Assembly: GCA_044226655.1 (NCBI GenBank)
Contig: JBGAGO010000001.1
Coordinates: 806,001 to 870,000, forward strand
Source: JBEVOS01 sp044226655
Lineage (GTDB): Bacteria > Pseudomonadota > Alphaproteobacteria > Caulobacterales > Aquidulcibacteraceae
Direction of reading: 5' to 3'
Length of the DNA stretch: 64,000 bases
Shown: piece after piece, positions 41,985-50,739 of the stretch
How the letters are laid out: every line of letters starts with the position of its first letter
How positions within the stretch are numbered: the stretch's first letter is position 1
Notes under the pieces: model-generated
Seen by the model: the letters and a program-made list of their open reading frames with translations, nothing else
Database searches by the model: none
What the model was told of the DNA's origin: nothing
Position numbers and translations under genes: made by a program

Positions 41985-42065
41985 GCCGGATGCTCTGCCG
42001 CTGAGCTATTGCCGCCCCTTGTGTTTGCGAGCGGCAAGCGAGGAGTCGAACCGCGCGACCTCCGA
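41985..42065 (-). other. tRNA-like halves in permuted order (3' half, linker, 5' half)
   Basis: On the minus strand, 42065-42031 reads like a tRNA 3' half: part of an anticodon stem (CGGA), GGTCG variable loop, T-arm CGCGGTTCGACTCCTCG and acceptor strand TTGCCGC. After a 15-base linker, 42015-41985 reads like a 5' half: acceptor GCGGCAA, TA, D-arm GCTCAGCGGCAGAGC, then TCCGG. GCGGCAA pairs perfectly with TTGCCGC, and TCCG with CGGA. A mismatch in the T-stem, one extra base before the acceptor and no CCA suggest decay. It could be a circularly permuted tRNA, or remnants of two tandem tRNA genes. D-arm sequence excludes two-piece tmRNA. Confidence 0.4.
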
Positions 42066-42125
42066 CTGCCTTCTGCCTACGAATAAGAGCCAATGTCCGC
42101 AATCAGAAAGGAGCGGATCCCGCCA

Positions 42126-43109
42126 TCACCTTACCCTTGCCTGCACCGCCCCCAACACCGCCCGCGCCACGCGGTCCGTCTCCAGCAGCGGCGGGTAGCG
42201 CCATAGTTCCAGCGGCAGTTTGAACGGTTTCGCGCAGCCGCGTTCGTAGAGCGCATTCAGAAACAAAGCGTGCTTGCCGGCGCGGCCGTCGACGTCCAGC
42301 ACGTGGATCGGCTTGCCTGTCGCGGCCGCTTCGCTCGCCATGTTCACGCTGTCGGCGGTGACGATGATCGCGTCCGCCGCGCCCAGCATGGCGAAATAGG
42401 GGTTTGGGCCTTCGCCTTCGTAGAAATAAGCGCAATGCGGCGCCAGCCGGGCGCGAAATTGCAGCCGCGCGGCTTCGCTCGTGCGCCGCGACAGCGTGGC
42501 GATCAGCGAACCACCGGTGCGTTGCGCGAGCGCGGCGAGCTGTTCTGAAATCTCCTGCGCGCGCGCGGCGCTGATGTCCTGATGCTTTGACTTGCCGCCG
42601 ATCAGCACCGCAAAGCGCGGGGAGGGGAACTCGTCGAGCGCGGTTGGAAAACTGCGCAACCCTTCTTCGACCACCTGTGGCGTCACGCGATGGCAGGCGC
42701 CGATCGTCGGCAGCACATTGGCGCCGGTCAGCCCATCATGCGTCGGCGGCACGACCAGATCGAACTCGCGCGGGTTCACACGCGGGTCCTGCAATTGCAC
42801 CACGAAGGTCCGTCCCTTCGACCACGCGCGCACGCCCATTGAAAACGGAATGCTGGCGCGCCCGCAGCCGATCCAGATGTCGGGCCAGGGTGGCTTGATG
42901 CGGTCCGAACCTTCGCTCAGCGCATGCAGCGGCGCGGGCACGAAGCCGGCGGGAAACCACGCATAGGGCGTGCGCAGCGACACGCGCTTGGTGGTGATCT
43001 CGGCGGGCGTGAGCCGCGCGATCGCTTCCGCCAAGCCCAAAGCCTGCGCCGCGATGCCCGCGGCCGTCACGGCCCAAACGCGCAGCGGCGTAGCGGATTG
43101 AAAGCCCAC
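42126..43109 (-). CDS. Mitochondrial fission ELM1 family protein
   Basis: 327 residues from ATG 43109. RVWAVTAAGIAAQALGLAEA, PDIWIGCGRASIPFSMGV and FVVQLQDPRVNPREFDLVV match the ELM1/DUF1022 family, which has a glycosyltransferase-B-like fold. ADAIIVTADSVNMASEAAAT resembles the nucleotide-sugar site. Common in alphaproteobacteria and in plant mitochondria; the bacterial role is unknown and may be in envelope glycan synthesis. Stop is 12 bases from the accA side. Confidence 0.88.
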   Translation of the reverse strand: MGFQSATPLRVWAVTAAGIAAQALGLAEAIARLTPAEITTKRVSLRTPYAWFPAGFVPAPLHALSEGSDRIKPPWPDIWIGCGRASIPFSMGVRAWSKGRTFVVQLQDPRVNPREFDLVVPPTHDGLTGANVLPTIGACHRVTPQVVEEGLRSFPTALDEFPSPRFAVLIGGKSKHQDISAARAQEISEQLAALAQRTGGSLIATLSRRTSEAARLQFRARLAPHCAYFYEGEGPNPYFAMLGAADAIIVTADSVNMASEAAATGKPIHVLDVDGRAGKHALFLNALYERGCAKPFKLPLELWRYPPLLETDRVARAVLGAVQARVR

Positions 43110-43121
43110 GTTGCGCAGCGT

Positions 43122-44102
43122 CTAAGCGGCGCCTTCCGCGCCCGTTTCCATGCGCCCGATCGCATAATAGCGCTCGCGCCGCTGCTTGCGCAGCGCGTCG
43201 GGCGAGAGCGGCGCCAGCGCATCGATCGCTTCGGCCATCGCCGCGCCCACCGCCGCGATCGCCATTTCCGGATGGCGATGCGCGCCGCCCGGCGGCTCGG
43301 GCACGATCTTTTCGATCACCTTGAAGCCCAGCAAATCCTGCGCGGTGATCTTCATCGATTGCGCCATGTCTTTCGCTTTGGTCGCATCCTTCCAGATGAT
43401 CGAGGCCGCCGCTTCCGGGCTCGCCACCGTGTAGATCGCGTGCTCCAGCATGATCACGCAATTGCCCGCGCCGATCGCCAGTGCGCCGCCCGAAGCGCCT
43501 TCGCCCACGATTGCGGCCACCATCGGCACGCCGAGCGTCAGGCACCGCTCCGTCGATTTCGCGATCGCTTCGCCTTGTCCGCGCTCTTCCGCGCCGATGC
43601 CCGGATCGGCGCCGGGCGTGTCGACGAAGGTGATCACCGGCAGCTTGAAGCGCTCGGCCAGATCCATCAGCCGCACGGCTTTGCGATAGCCCTCGGGCCG
43701 CGTCATGCCGAAATTGTTCTTCACGCGCTCCTGTGTGGTGCGGCCCTTCTCCTGGCCCATGACCAGGCACGGCCGGCCCAGGAATTTACCGAGGCCGCCG
43801 CGCATCGCGCTGTCTTCGCCATAGGTGCGGTCGCCGGATAGTTCGACGTAATCGGTGACGAGCGCGGCCACGTAATCGCCGAAGCGCGGCCGCTCGGGAT
43901 GGCGCGCCACCTGCGTCTTCTGCCAGGGATCGAGCCGGGAATAGATGTCCTTCAGCTGGCGCTCGGCCTTTTCCTTGAGCCGCGACAGCTCCACGCCCAT
44001 CGCCATCGCCTCGGACCCTTCGGCCTGGGCGAGGGCGGACAATTCCTCGATCTTTTCCTCGATCTCGGCGATCGATTTTTCGAAGGTTAGGTAGGAGCGC
44101 AA
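43122..44102 (-). CDS. accA: Acetyl-CoA carboxylase carboxyltransferase subunit alpha
   Basis: 326 residues from TTG 44102; no earlier ATG or GTG fits the family N-terminus. The N-terminal coiled helix (FEKSIAEIEEKIEELSALAQ), PRFGDYVAALVTDYVELSGD, FVDTPGADPGIGAEERGQGE and VGEGASGGALAIGAG are AccA hallmarks. With AccD it transfers carboxyl from biotin to acetyl-CoA, the first step of fatty acid synthesis. accD is not in the window. Confidence 0.96.
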   Translation of the reverse strand: MRSYLTFEKSIAEIEEKIEELSALAQAEGSEAMAMGVELSRLKEKAERQLKDIYSRLDPWQKTQVARHPERPRFGDYVAALVTDYVELSGDRTYGEDSAMRGGLGKFLGRPCLVMGQEKGRTTQERVKNNFGMTRPEGYRKAVRLMDLAERFKLPVITFVDTPGADPGIGAEERGQGEAIAKSTERCLTLGVPMVAAIVGEGASGGALAIGAGNCVIMLEHAIYTVASPEAAASIIWKDATKAKDMAQSMKITAQDLLGFKVIEKIVPEPPGGAHRHPEMAIAAVGAAMAEAIDALAPLSPDALRKQRRERYYAIGRMETGAEGAA

Positions 44103-44243
44103 AGCGGGCTGTCCCGGCGGCGGCCCGGCCGCCCGAAGGGGCGGAACATAGCCCTGAACCCTTCAGGTTCAAGCGCCGCACCCCCTCCCAGGGGCGCCGC
44201 AGGCCAGCTATGCTGCATCCGCACACTGATTTGAGGGAATGGA

Positions 44244-45293
44244 ATGAAGCCGCCGCGCCAGTTTTTCGCCCCGCTCGCCGCCGGCGCCCCCCAGCCGCTG
44301 CGCGAGCTGCCGGTCCGGCTCGAGCGCAACATCCATTTCATCCCGGCCCATAACCCCAAAATGCGGGCCAAGGCCGCCGAGATGCTGGCCAGTTGCGATG
44401 TGCTCTTGGCCAATCTCGAAGACGCCATCCCGGCCGATGAGAAGGTCAACGCCCGCCACGGCCTCATCGAAATGGCGCGCAGCGTCGATTTCGCCGGCGC
44501 CGGCGTCGGCTATTGGACGCGCATCAATTGCCTCAACTCGCCCTGGCACCTCGATGAGGTGACCGAGATCGTGAAGGAGGCGGGCGACAAGCTCGATTGC
44601 ATCATCGTCCCGAAGGTCGAAGGGCCGTGGGACATTTTCTACATGGATCAGCTGCTCGCTTCGCTCGAAGCGAAATACAAAGTGCAGCGCCCGATCCTCT
44701 TGCATGCGCTCCTGGAGACTGCGCAGGGCGTCGTCAACGTCGAAGCCATTTGCGGCGCGAGCCCCCGCATGCAGGGCATTTCACTCGGCCCCGCCGATCT
44801 CGCGGCCTCGCGCGCCATGAAGACGACGCGCGTCGGCGGCGGCCATCCCGGCTACCGGGTTATCGAAGACCCGCGCGAAGATGGCGGCCCGCGCGTTTCG
44901 GTGCAGCAGGACCTTTGGCATTACACGTTCGCGAAAATGGTCGATGCGTGCTGCACCTACGGCATCAAGCCGTTCTACGGCCCCTTCGGCGCGTTCGACG
45001 ATCCCGAAGCCTGCGAACAGCAATTCCGCAACGCCTTCCTGATGGGCTGCGCCGGCGCGTGGACGCTGCATCCCTCGCAGATCGACATCGCCAAGAAAGT
45101 TTTTTCGCCCGATCCGGCCGAAGTGAAATTCGCCAAGAAGATTCTCGACGCCATGCCTGACGGCTCGGGCGTCGCCATGGTCGACGGCAAAATGCAGGAC
45201 GACGCCACCTGGAAACAAGCCAAAGTCATCGTCGATCTCGCGCGGCTGGTGGCGAAGAAGGACCCCGCCATGGCGGCGATCTACGGGCTGTAA
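44244..45293 (+). CDS. HpcH/HpaI aldolase family, L-malyl-CoA lyase type
   Basis: 349 residues from ATG 44244. LLANLEDAIPADEKVNARHG contains the metal-binding Glu/Asp site, IIVPKVEGPWDIFYMDQLLA and SLGPADLAASRAMKTTRVGG match Mcl1-type malyl-CoA/beta-methylmalyl-CoA lyases of alphaproteobacteria. These cleave malyl-CoA to glyoxylate and acetyl-CoA in the ethylmalonyl-CoA pathway. Alternative: malyl-CoA thioesterase. No other pathway genes are nearby. Confidence 0.85.
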   Translation: MKPPRQFFAPLAAGAPQPLRELPVRLERNIHFIPAHNPKMRAKAAEMLASCDVLLANLEDAIPADEKVNARHGLIEMARSVDFAGAGVGYWTRINCLNSPWHLDEVTEIVKEAGDKLDCIIVPKVEGPWDIFYMDQLLASLEAKYKVQRPILLHALLETAQGVVNVEAICGASPRMQGISLGPADLAASRAMKTTRVGGGHPGYRVIEDPREDGGPRVSVQQDLWHYTFAKMVDACCTYGIKPFYGPFGAFDDPEACEQQFRNAFLMGCAGAWTLHPSQIDIAKKVFSPDPAEVKFAKKILDAMPDGSGVAMVDGKMQDDATWKQAKVIVDLARLVAKKDPAMAAIYGL

Positions 45294-45299
45294 ATATTA

Positions 45300-45421
45300 C
45301 CCATTCCCGGATGCCGCGAAGCGGCAGTCCGGGACCCATAAATGCAAACTTTGATGAACAATACGCAGCGTCGGCGTATATAGGTCCCGGACTTGGCGCT
45401 ACGCGCCAATCCGGGAATGGG
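45300..45421. repeat. BIME-like double palindrome just before the GIY-YIG gene
   Basis: Outer arms CCCATTCCCGGAT (45300-45312) and ATCCGGGAATGGG (45409-45421) are perfectly complementary; inner arms GTCCGGGACC (45327) and GGTCCCGGAC (45383) are too. Each half also folds alone around small hairpins (GCCGCGAAGCGGC and TTGGCGCTACGCGCCAA). The GIY-YIG start codon is nine bases after it. Confidence 0.85.
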
Positions 45422-45429
45422 TGTAGGCC

Positions 45430-45762
45430 ATGCGCGTCGATGAAGATCGCATAACCGCGACTTACATGCTGGCCAGCCGCAAGCACGGAACGCTTTATCT
45501 TGGCTCCGCGCTCGATCTTATCGCCCGCGTTCAGCAGCACCGCGACGGGGCGGCGTCGGCGTTCACGCGCAAATACGGCGTCACGCGCCTCGTGTGGTTT
45601 CACCGCTTCATGCTGGTCGCCGAGGCGCGGGACCGAGAGTATGCCATGAAGAAATGGCGGCGCGACTGGAAAACCAACCTGATCGAGCGGGACAATCCCC
45701 ATTGGGATGACCTGTTTCCCTCGCTGATCGGCTCTGTTCTTCCCAAAGGCGCGTTTGGCTAA
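45430..45762 (+). CDS. GIY-YIG nuclease family protein
   Basis: 110 residues from ATG 45430. TYMLASRKHGTLYLGSALDL corresponds to the GIY...YIG strands, followed by the catalytic-type Arg in LIARVQQHRDG and EYAMKKWRRDWKTNLIERDN with the conserved Glu/Asn. The protein is a UvrC-N-like single domain found in many alphaproteobacterial genomes as scattered copies. It directly follows a palindromic element, a layout reminiscent of repeat-associated enzymes. Confidence 0.85.
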   Translation: MRVDEDRITATYMLASRKHGTLYLGSALDLIARVQQHRDGAASAFTRKYGVTRLVWFHRFMLVAEARDREYAMKKWRRDWKTNLIERDNPHWDDLFPSLIGSVLPKGAFG

Positions 45763-45802
45763 TTCCCTTGCTAACGCCGCAATCCCGGTTCACGCCTAGG
45801 CG

Positions 45803-46219
45803 ATGATCTTTCTTCGCACCATTCCGCTGCTGATCCTGCCGGTGATCGTTTACGCGTTGATCGCGCTGCCGGCGGGGCCGAGCGTCGATGCGGCGTTCGC
45901 GTCGCGGTTGTTTTCCATCACCATGATCAGCGGCGGCGTCTGGACCATGACGGCCGGCCATCTGGTCACCATCCTGGCGGTGTTCTGCCTCTTCATCGAG
46001 ATCGTGAAATCGACCTCGCCGACGCGGCTCAACATGGTCGAGAACGCGCTCGCCGTCGTGCTGTTCGTGCTGATGCTGATCGCCTTCCTGCTGTTCGCGC
46101 CGTTCGCGACCAGCGAATTCTTCCTGCTGCTCCTCATGGTCGCGCTCGATTTCATGGCTGGCGCCGTGGTGATGACCATGACCTCGCGCCGCACGGTCGA
46201 ATACTCGCACAGCGGCTGA
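45803..46219 (+). CDS. Hypothetical membrane protein, four helices
   Basis: 138 residues from ATG 45803. Four hydrophobic segments: TIPLLILPVIVYALIALPAG, MTAGHLVTILAVFCLFIEIV, AVVLFVLMLIAFLLFAPFAT and FFLLLLMVALDFMAGAVVMT. No known family motif noted. It lies convergent to a zinc-type oxidoreductase gene. Confidence 0.75.
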   Translation: MIFLRTIPLLILPVIVYALIALPAGPSVDAAFASRLFSITMISGGVWTMTAGHLVTILAVFCLFIEIVKSTSPTRLNMVENALAVVLFVLMLIAFLLFAPFATSEFFLLLLMVALDFMAGAVVMTMTSRRTVEYSHSG

Positions 46220-46243
46220 CGCGACCGCCATTTGGCGCAACAC

Positions 46244-47227
46244 CTACGGCTCCACCACCACCGTCCCATCCTTCGTCCATGTCTCGACCAATTCATGCGC
46301 CTCAGCGGTGCGCTCGATCGGGAACGTGGCGGCGACGTTCAGCAAGCGCGCGCCCGTCGCGATCCAGTGCGATATGTCGGCCTGCGCGCGCTTGCGCGCG
46401 TCGTGCGGCGCAGTCGGCAGGATCATGCCGGCGATCGTGATGTTCTTGGCCATCAGCGCACCGGCCGCGAGCTGCGGCGCGGCTTCGCCGCGCGTGGCGT
46501 AGAACGCCAGCGTGCTATTGTTCTTCAGGCTCGGGATCGTGTGCGCGAGATTGCCGCCGAAATCGACGTCCACCACATGGTCCACGCCCGCGCCCTTGGT
46601 GATCTCCGCGATGCGCGCGGCGACATCCTCGTTGCGATAATTGATGACATGCGTCGCGCCGCCTTGCCGCGCGCGTGCGGCCTTCTCATCGCTGCTCACG
46701 GTCGCGATCACTGTCGCGCCCGCCCATGACGCGAGCAGCACGGCGTAAAGCCCCACCGCGCCGGCGCCGCCTGTCACCAGCAGCGTGCGGCCCTGCACAG
46801 GCCCGAACATGAACACGCAGCGATGCGCCGTCATCGCTGGAATGCCGAGCGTCGCGCCCTCCGCGAAGCTTACGGAATCGGGCAGGGGCGAGATGAGATC
46901 GGCGTCGAGCGAAATGTACTCCGCGCACGAGCCAAACGCGCGCCCATTACGCTGCCCATTGTAGAACCAAACGCGCTCGCCGATGCGCGCGGACGAAACG
47001 CCGACGCCCACGGCCTCGATCACGCCCGCGCCGTCGCTGTGGGTGATGACGCGCTGATATTCCATCGGCCCCGCGCGCCCGCCGCGCCGGCCCACGTCGG
47101 ACGGATTGACGCCCGAGGCTCTGATCCGGATCAGCGCTTCGCCGCGCTGCGGGACCGGCGTCTCCATTTCGTCGAGCACCAGCACCTCGCGGGCCGGCCC
47201 CTGCCTTTCGTACCACACAGCGCGCAT
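46244..47227 (-). CDS. NADPH:quinone reductase-like MDR oxidoreductase
   Basis: 327 residues from ATG 47227. MDR features: VRIRASGVNPSDVGRR-like start (ALIRIRASGVNPSDVGRRGG), HSDGAGVIEAVGVGV, and the Rossmann motif LLVTGGAGAVGLYAVLLASW. The structural zinc cysteines are absent, placing it in the quinone oxidoreductase group. NADPH preference is suggested by the ATVSSDEKAARAR region. Role probably in quinone or enone reduction. Confidence 0.87.
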   Translation of the reverse strand: MRAVWYERQGPAREVLVLDEMETPVPQRGEALIRIRASGVNPSDVGRRGGRAGPMEYQRVITHSDGAGVIEAVGVGVSSARIGERVWFYNGQRNGRAFGSCAEYISLDADLISPLPDSVSFAEGATLGIPAMTAHRCVFMFGPVQGRTLLVTGGAGAVGLYAVLLASWAGATVIATVSSDEKAARARQGGATHVINYRNEDVAARIAEITKGAGVDHVVDVDFGGNLAHTIPSLKNNSTLAFYATRGEAAPQLAAGALMAKNITIAGMILPTAPHDARKRAQADISHWIATGARLLNVAATFPIERTAEAHELVETWTKDGTVVVEP

Positions 47228-47299
47228 CTCGTTTCCTCCGCCGTCATCGTACCGCCGGTGTCCAGCCCGCAGAAGCGTTTTGGCTTCGGACCTAAACGA

Positions 47300-48229
47300 T
47301 CAGCGCTTGCGTTTGGCCAGCGGGTGCGCGGTTTCGACGAGCGTGCGCAAGCGGCCATCGGCGACGTGCGTGTAGATCTGCGTGGTCGCGATGTCGGCGT
47401 GGCCGAGCAGGGTCTGCACGGTGCGCAGATCGGCGCCGCCTTCCACGAGATGCGTTGCGAACGCATGGCGCAGCACGTGCGGGCTCACGCGCGCCGGATC
47501 GATGCCCGCATCGCGCGCGGCGTCATCGAGCATCTGCGCCACGCGCCGCCGCGTCAGCTTGCCGTCCTTCGCAGTCGCCGAGGGAAACACCCATTTCTCC
47601 GCGACGGCGCGCGTGGGCGCTGCTTCCTTCGGCAGATGGGCGGCGCGCACTTGGAGATAGGCGCGCAGCGCCGCAAGCGCTGGCGCGCCGAGGATCACCA
47701 CGCGCTCCTTGCCGCCCTTGCCCGCGACGATGACATGCGCCTGGTCGGACCTTGGCGCTGCGCGCAGCGGCAGCGCGATCAGCTCGCTCACGCGGAACCC
47801 GCCGCCATAGAGCATTTCCACCAGCGCCCGGTCGCGCAGCGCATTCGCGCCGCCCTTGGCCGCCGCCGCCTCTGCGAGTCGTGTGATCTCCTCCGTCGAG
47901 AGCGTCTTCGGCAGCGAACGGCTGCGCTTGGGACTATCGAGCCGCGCCGTCGGATCGTCGCCGCGCGCATTTTCTTCGAGTTCGAAGCGGTAAAATTGCC
48001 GAAGCGCCGAAAGCCGCCGCGCCGCCGTCGCCGGCGAAAGCCCGCGCCGCGCCAGGCCCGCCACATAAGCTTCAACCGCCGCCGCGTCCGCGCCGCACAG
48101 GCTGCGCATTTCCGCGCCCGCATCGGCGAGATCGCGGCGATAGGCGTCGAGCGTGTTGGCGCGCGCGCCGCGCTCAGCGGACAGCATTTCCAGAAAGGCC
48201 TCGACGCGGGCGGCGTCGCGCGCGTTCAC
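47300..48229 (-). CDS. Tyrosine recombinase, XerD/XerC type
   Basis: 309 residues, GTG start overlapping the previous stop (GTGA). The N-terminal SAM-like core domain is followed by the catalytic residues: Arg in GGGFRVSELIAL, Lys in AGKGGKERVVI, His-x-x-Arg in SPHVLRHAFATHL, His in LLGHADIATTQ and the Tyr in IYTHV. Length and context (next to aroK/aroB side) fit a housekeeping XerD that resolves chromosome dimers at dif. Confidence 0.92.
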   Translation of the reverse strand: MNARDAARVEAFLEMLSAERGARANTLDAYRRDLADAGAEMRSLCGADAAAVEAYVAGLARRGLSPATAARRLSALRQFYRFELEENARGDDPTARLDSPKRSRSLPKTLSTEEITRLAEAAAAKGGANALRDRALVEMLYGGGFRVSELIALPLRAAPRSDQAHVIVAGKGGKERVVILGAPALAALRAYLQVRAAHLPKEAAPTRAVAEKWVFPSATAKDGKLTRRRVAQMLDDAARDAGIDPARVSPHVLRHAFATHLVEGGADLRTVQTLLGHADIATTQIYTHVADGRLRTLVETAHPLAKRKR

Positions 48230-49809
48230 GACAGCATCGCCTCGATCGCGATGCGCCGCGCCGCGTCGTTCAGCCCCGCATCGCGTAGCGCGCGCAGCAC
48301 GACATCGAGGCCGTGCGCATCGACGGTTTGCGCGCCGGGCGCGGTGGCGAGCGCAGCCAGCAGCGCCGTCTCGCCCAGCGCATGGCTTTGCGCAGCAGCC
48401 GTCAGCGACGCCATCAGGCCCGGATCGAGCGGACGCCCGCCGAACGGCGTCGTCGCCAGCAGAAAGGCGCGCGCATCGGCGTCGAGCTCGAAGCCCATGG
48501 CGGCGAGGATCGCCACGTCGCGGGCCGCCGCGCGCGCCGTTTGCGGTCCGCTCGCCGCGCGCCGCCGCGCGACCACCGTCGCGGCGCTTTCGCCTTGCGC
48601 GATCGAAATCGCGGTCTGTACGCGCGCCACGCCGATGGCGTCGGCGTGATTGTCGGCGGCGTTGGTGATGAGCCTTTGCGCCAGCGGCAGATCGCCCGCG
48701 ATCACCGCCGCGCGCGCATAGATGAGCGCAGCCGCCGCGTTTGGCGCGGAGGTGAGATTGGCGATATCGGTGCGGAAGAACATCGCCGCGGCGGCGAAAT
48801 CGCTCGGCGTCGTCGCTTGCGTAAGAATTTGTGCGATGGCCACGCCCGCATCGGGCCCGTTCGCCGCCGCTTCCACGCGCCGCAAAGCGATGGCGAGCGC
48901 CGGCAAGCCCGTCGTCACCGTCGCGGGAATGCTGTGCAGGATGGTGCGCGCCTCAGAAGCCGGGATCGCGCCGCGCCGATAGGCGAGCGCCGCCGCCTGC
49001 GCGCGCAGCAAGGGCGCCGCGCGGTCGCTGCGCGCAATCACCGCCAGCGCCAAAGTGGACGCGCCGTTCAGCGGGTTGGCCGGCGCTCGCAAATTCGCGG
49101 CCAGTGAAATCGCCGCGCTCAGACTGTCGGCATAACGCGCCTGAACCGCGGGCCGCGGCGCGCCTTCGCCCACGCCGCCGATCGCCGCGCGGAACCACGC
49201 GCTTTCCGCGCCCGCGCCGCGCGCCATTTCGAGCGCCAGATCGGCGGCGGCGCGCCCATCCGTAGCCGCCGCGCAGAACGCGCGCAGCCGCAAGATGAAG
49301 GCCGGCGGCTGATCCGTTTGCGCTTGGCGTCCGCGCGCGCAGGCTTCGCTCATACGGCCGCGCGCAAGCTCGGCCTGCGCCGCGTATTGCGCGATCGCGA
49401 CGTCAGAAGCTGAAGCGCCCGAGCCCGCCGCCATGACGCTCAAATCATCCGCAAGCCCCATACGGCCCAGCGCGGAGAAGCGCTTGCGCATCGCGTCGGT
49501 TGCCGCATCGCCCGTCGGCGCCGCGCCCGGCGACACGAGCGCACGCCGCGCCAGCGCGCGCGCGGCGGGCGAGTCGATTGTCGCAGGCAGGCGGTCGAAC
49601 AAAGCTGCGATCGCGGCCGCATCGCTGCCTTGCCACAGCGTCGGCGCCAGCGCGCCTTGTCCCTGGCTCAAGGCGCCGACGGACCAGCCATTGAGCTGCG
49701 TCAGCGGTGCGGATTCGATCGCCGGCGATTGCTGCGCGACGGCTTGGAACACGAAGGCCCCGGCGCCGCCGATCAGCGCGGCGCAAAGGGCGGTGGCGAG
49801 CCGGCGCAC
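48226..49809 (-). CDS. Hypothetical exported Ala-rich helical-repeat protein
   Basis: 527 residues from GTG 49809 with GGAG seven bases upstream. A signal peptide (RRLATALCAALIGGAGAFVF) leads into an almost wholly alpha-helical, Ala-rich protein, with TPR-like periodicity (for example AQYAAQAELARGRMSEACAR). No catalytic motif. It is coupled to the Xer gene and preceded by a one-helix protein, probably one operon. Comparable long hypothetical proteins occur at this place in related genomes, but I cannot name it. Confidence 0.7.
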   Translation of the reverse strand: MRRLATALCAALIGGAGAFVFQAVAQQSPAIESAPLTQLNGWSVGALSQGQGALAPTLWQGSDAAAIAALFDRLPATIDSPAARALARRALVSPGAAPTGDAATDAMRKRFSALGRMGLADDLSVMAAGSGASASDVAIAQYAAQAELARGRMSEACARGRQAQTDQPPAFILRLRAFCAAATDGRAAADLALEMARGAGAESAWFRAAIGGVGEGAPRPAVQARYADSLSAAISLAANLRAPANPLNGASTLALAVIARSDRAAPLLRAQAAALAYRRGAIPASEARTILHSIPATVTTGLPALAIALRRVEAAANGPDAGVAIAQILTQATTPSDFAAAAMFFRTDIANLTSAPNAAAALIYARAAVIAGDLPLAQRLITNAADNHADAIGVARVQTAISIAQGESAATVVARRRAASGPQTARAAARDVAILAAMGFELDADARAFLLATTPFGGRPLDPGLMASLTAAAQSHALGETALLAALATAPGAQTVDAHGLDVVLRALRDAGLNDAARRIAIEAMLS

Positions 49810-49819
49810 GGGCGATCTC

Positions 49820-50005
49820 CTATTTGAACGCGTCGGGCAATTCGATGCGCGTCTCTTTCGGAACCGGCGCGCGCTGATCGGCCTGCACGAAGAAGAACAC
49901 GAACGCGCCCAGCACAAGCGCGCCCGCCGCGCCCAAGATGACCATGCGGTTCAGCGGCGGTCCGCCGCTCGAAAAACGGCTTCTGCGGCGGCGGCGTCTG
50001 AACAT
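49820..50005 (-). CDS. Small single-helix membrane protein
   Basis: 61 residues from ATG 50005 (GGGGAG upstream). A strongly basic start (MFRRRRRRSRF) precedes one membrane helix (VILGAAGALVLGAFVFFFVQ) and a short periplasmic tail. Ten bases upstream of the exported helical protein; likely co-expressed. Divergent from aroK. Confidence 0.65.
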   Translation of the reverse strand: MFRRRRRRSRFSSGGPPLNRMVILGAAGALVLGAFVFFFVQADQRAPVPKETRIELPDAFK

Positions 50006-50142
50006 GAACTCCCCGGAATGCGGAATTGGGCTGCGAATCACGCGCCGTTGCGAGAAGGGGAGATTGCCCCCAAAATGTGGCGAGTTTCCAGCCTGCGCCG
50101 CGCGTTTACCATCCGGCCGCGCGCGAGCGTTTCGAGGTCGAA

Positions 50143-50739
50143 TTGACGTCTCCTGATCGGGATCCGCACGAAGGCGGCGAGTTCGCCGCCGATGCGCGCG
50201 CGCCCGCTCTGGCGGTGACGCGGCCCATCGTGCTCGTGGGCCTCATGGGCGCGGGCAAGACCACGATCGGGCGCCGGCTCGCCGCGGCTTTGGCCTTGCC
50301 CTTCCTCGACGCCGACGCCGAGATCGAGCGCGCGGCGGGCCTCTCCATTCCCGAAATTTTCGAGCGTCACGGCGAGCCTGAATTTCGCCGCGGCGAACGG
50401 CGCGTCATCGCGCGGCTCCTGGAGCGCGCGCCGCACGTGCTCGCCACCGGCGGCGGCGCCTTCATGGATGCCGAGACGCGCGCGCTGGTGAAGGCGAAGG
50501 CCGTCTCCGTCTGGCTGAAAGCCCCGCTGGATGTCTTGCTGCGCCGCGTCGAGAAGCGCGACAATCGCCCGCTGTTGAAACAGGGAGATCCCGAAGCCGT
50601 CATGCGCCGCCTGATGGACGAACGCTATCCGGTCTACGCCGAAGCCGATGTCACCGTTGAAACTAATCACCAGCCGCACGCCGCCTCGGTCGGCGCCGTG
50701 CTCGCCGCTTTGGCCACGATTTTCGAGCAGCAGCCATGA
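50143..50739 (+). CDS. aroK: Shikimate kinase
   Basis: 198 residues from TTG 50143 (GAGG five bases upstream); GTG 50214 would give a shorter, more typical N-terminus. The P-loop GLMGAGKTTIGRRLA, the shikimate-binding DADAEIERAAG and HGEPEFRRGE, the ATGGGAF loop and the LID region RDNRPLL are present. It phosphorylates shikimate. The stop overlaps the aroB start (ATGA), the standard aroK-aroB operon. Confidence 0.95.
   Translation: MTSPDRDPHEGGEFAADARAPALAVTRPIVLVGLMGAGKTTIGRRLAAALALPFLDADAEIERAAGLSIPEIFERHGEPEFRRGERRVIARLLERAPHVLATGGGAFMDAETRALVKAKAVSVWLKAPLDVLLRRVEKRDNRPLLKQGDPEAVMRRLMDERYPVYAEADVTVETNHQPHAASVGAVLAALATIFEQQP

Noticed and set aside
41985..42065. Two-piece (permuted) tmRNA of alphaproteobacteria
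   Set aside because: The order of halves is right, but the 5' half has a canonical tRNA D-arm (GCTCAGCGGCAGAGC) instead of the tmRNA sequence with GGATTCGAC, and no tag reading frame is seen.
45300..45762. REP-associated tyrosine transposase (RAYT)
   Set aside because: The gene has the GIY-YIG fold and lacks the HUH motif and catalytic Tyr of RAYTs.
47300..48229. Integrase of a mobile element
   Set aside because: Sequence and context fit a housekeeping Xer recombinase; no tRNA attachment site or phage genes are adjacent.
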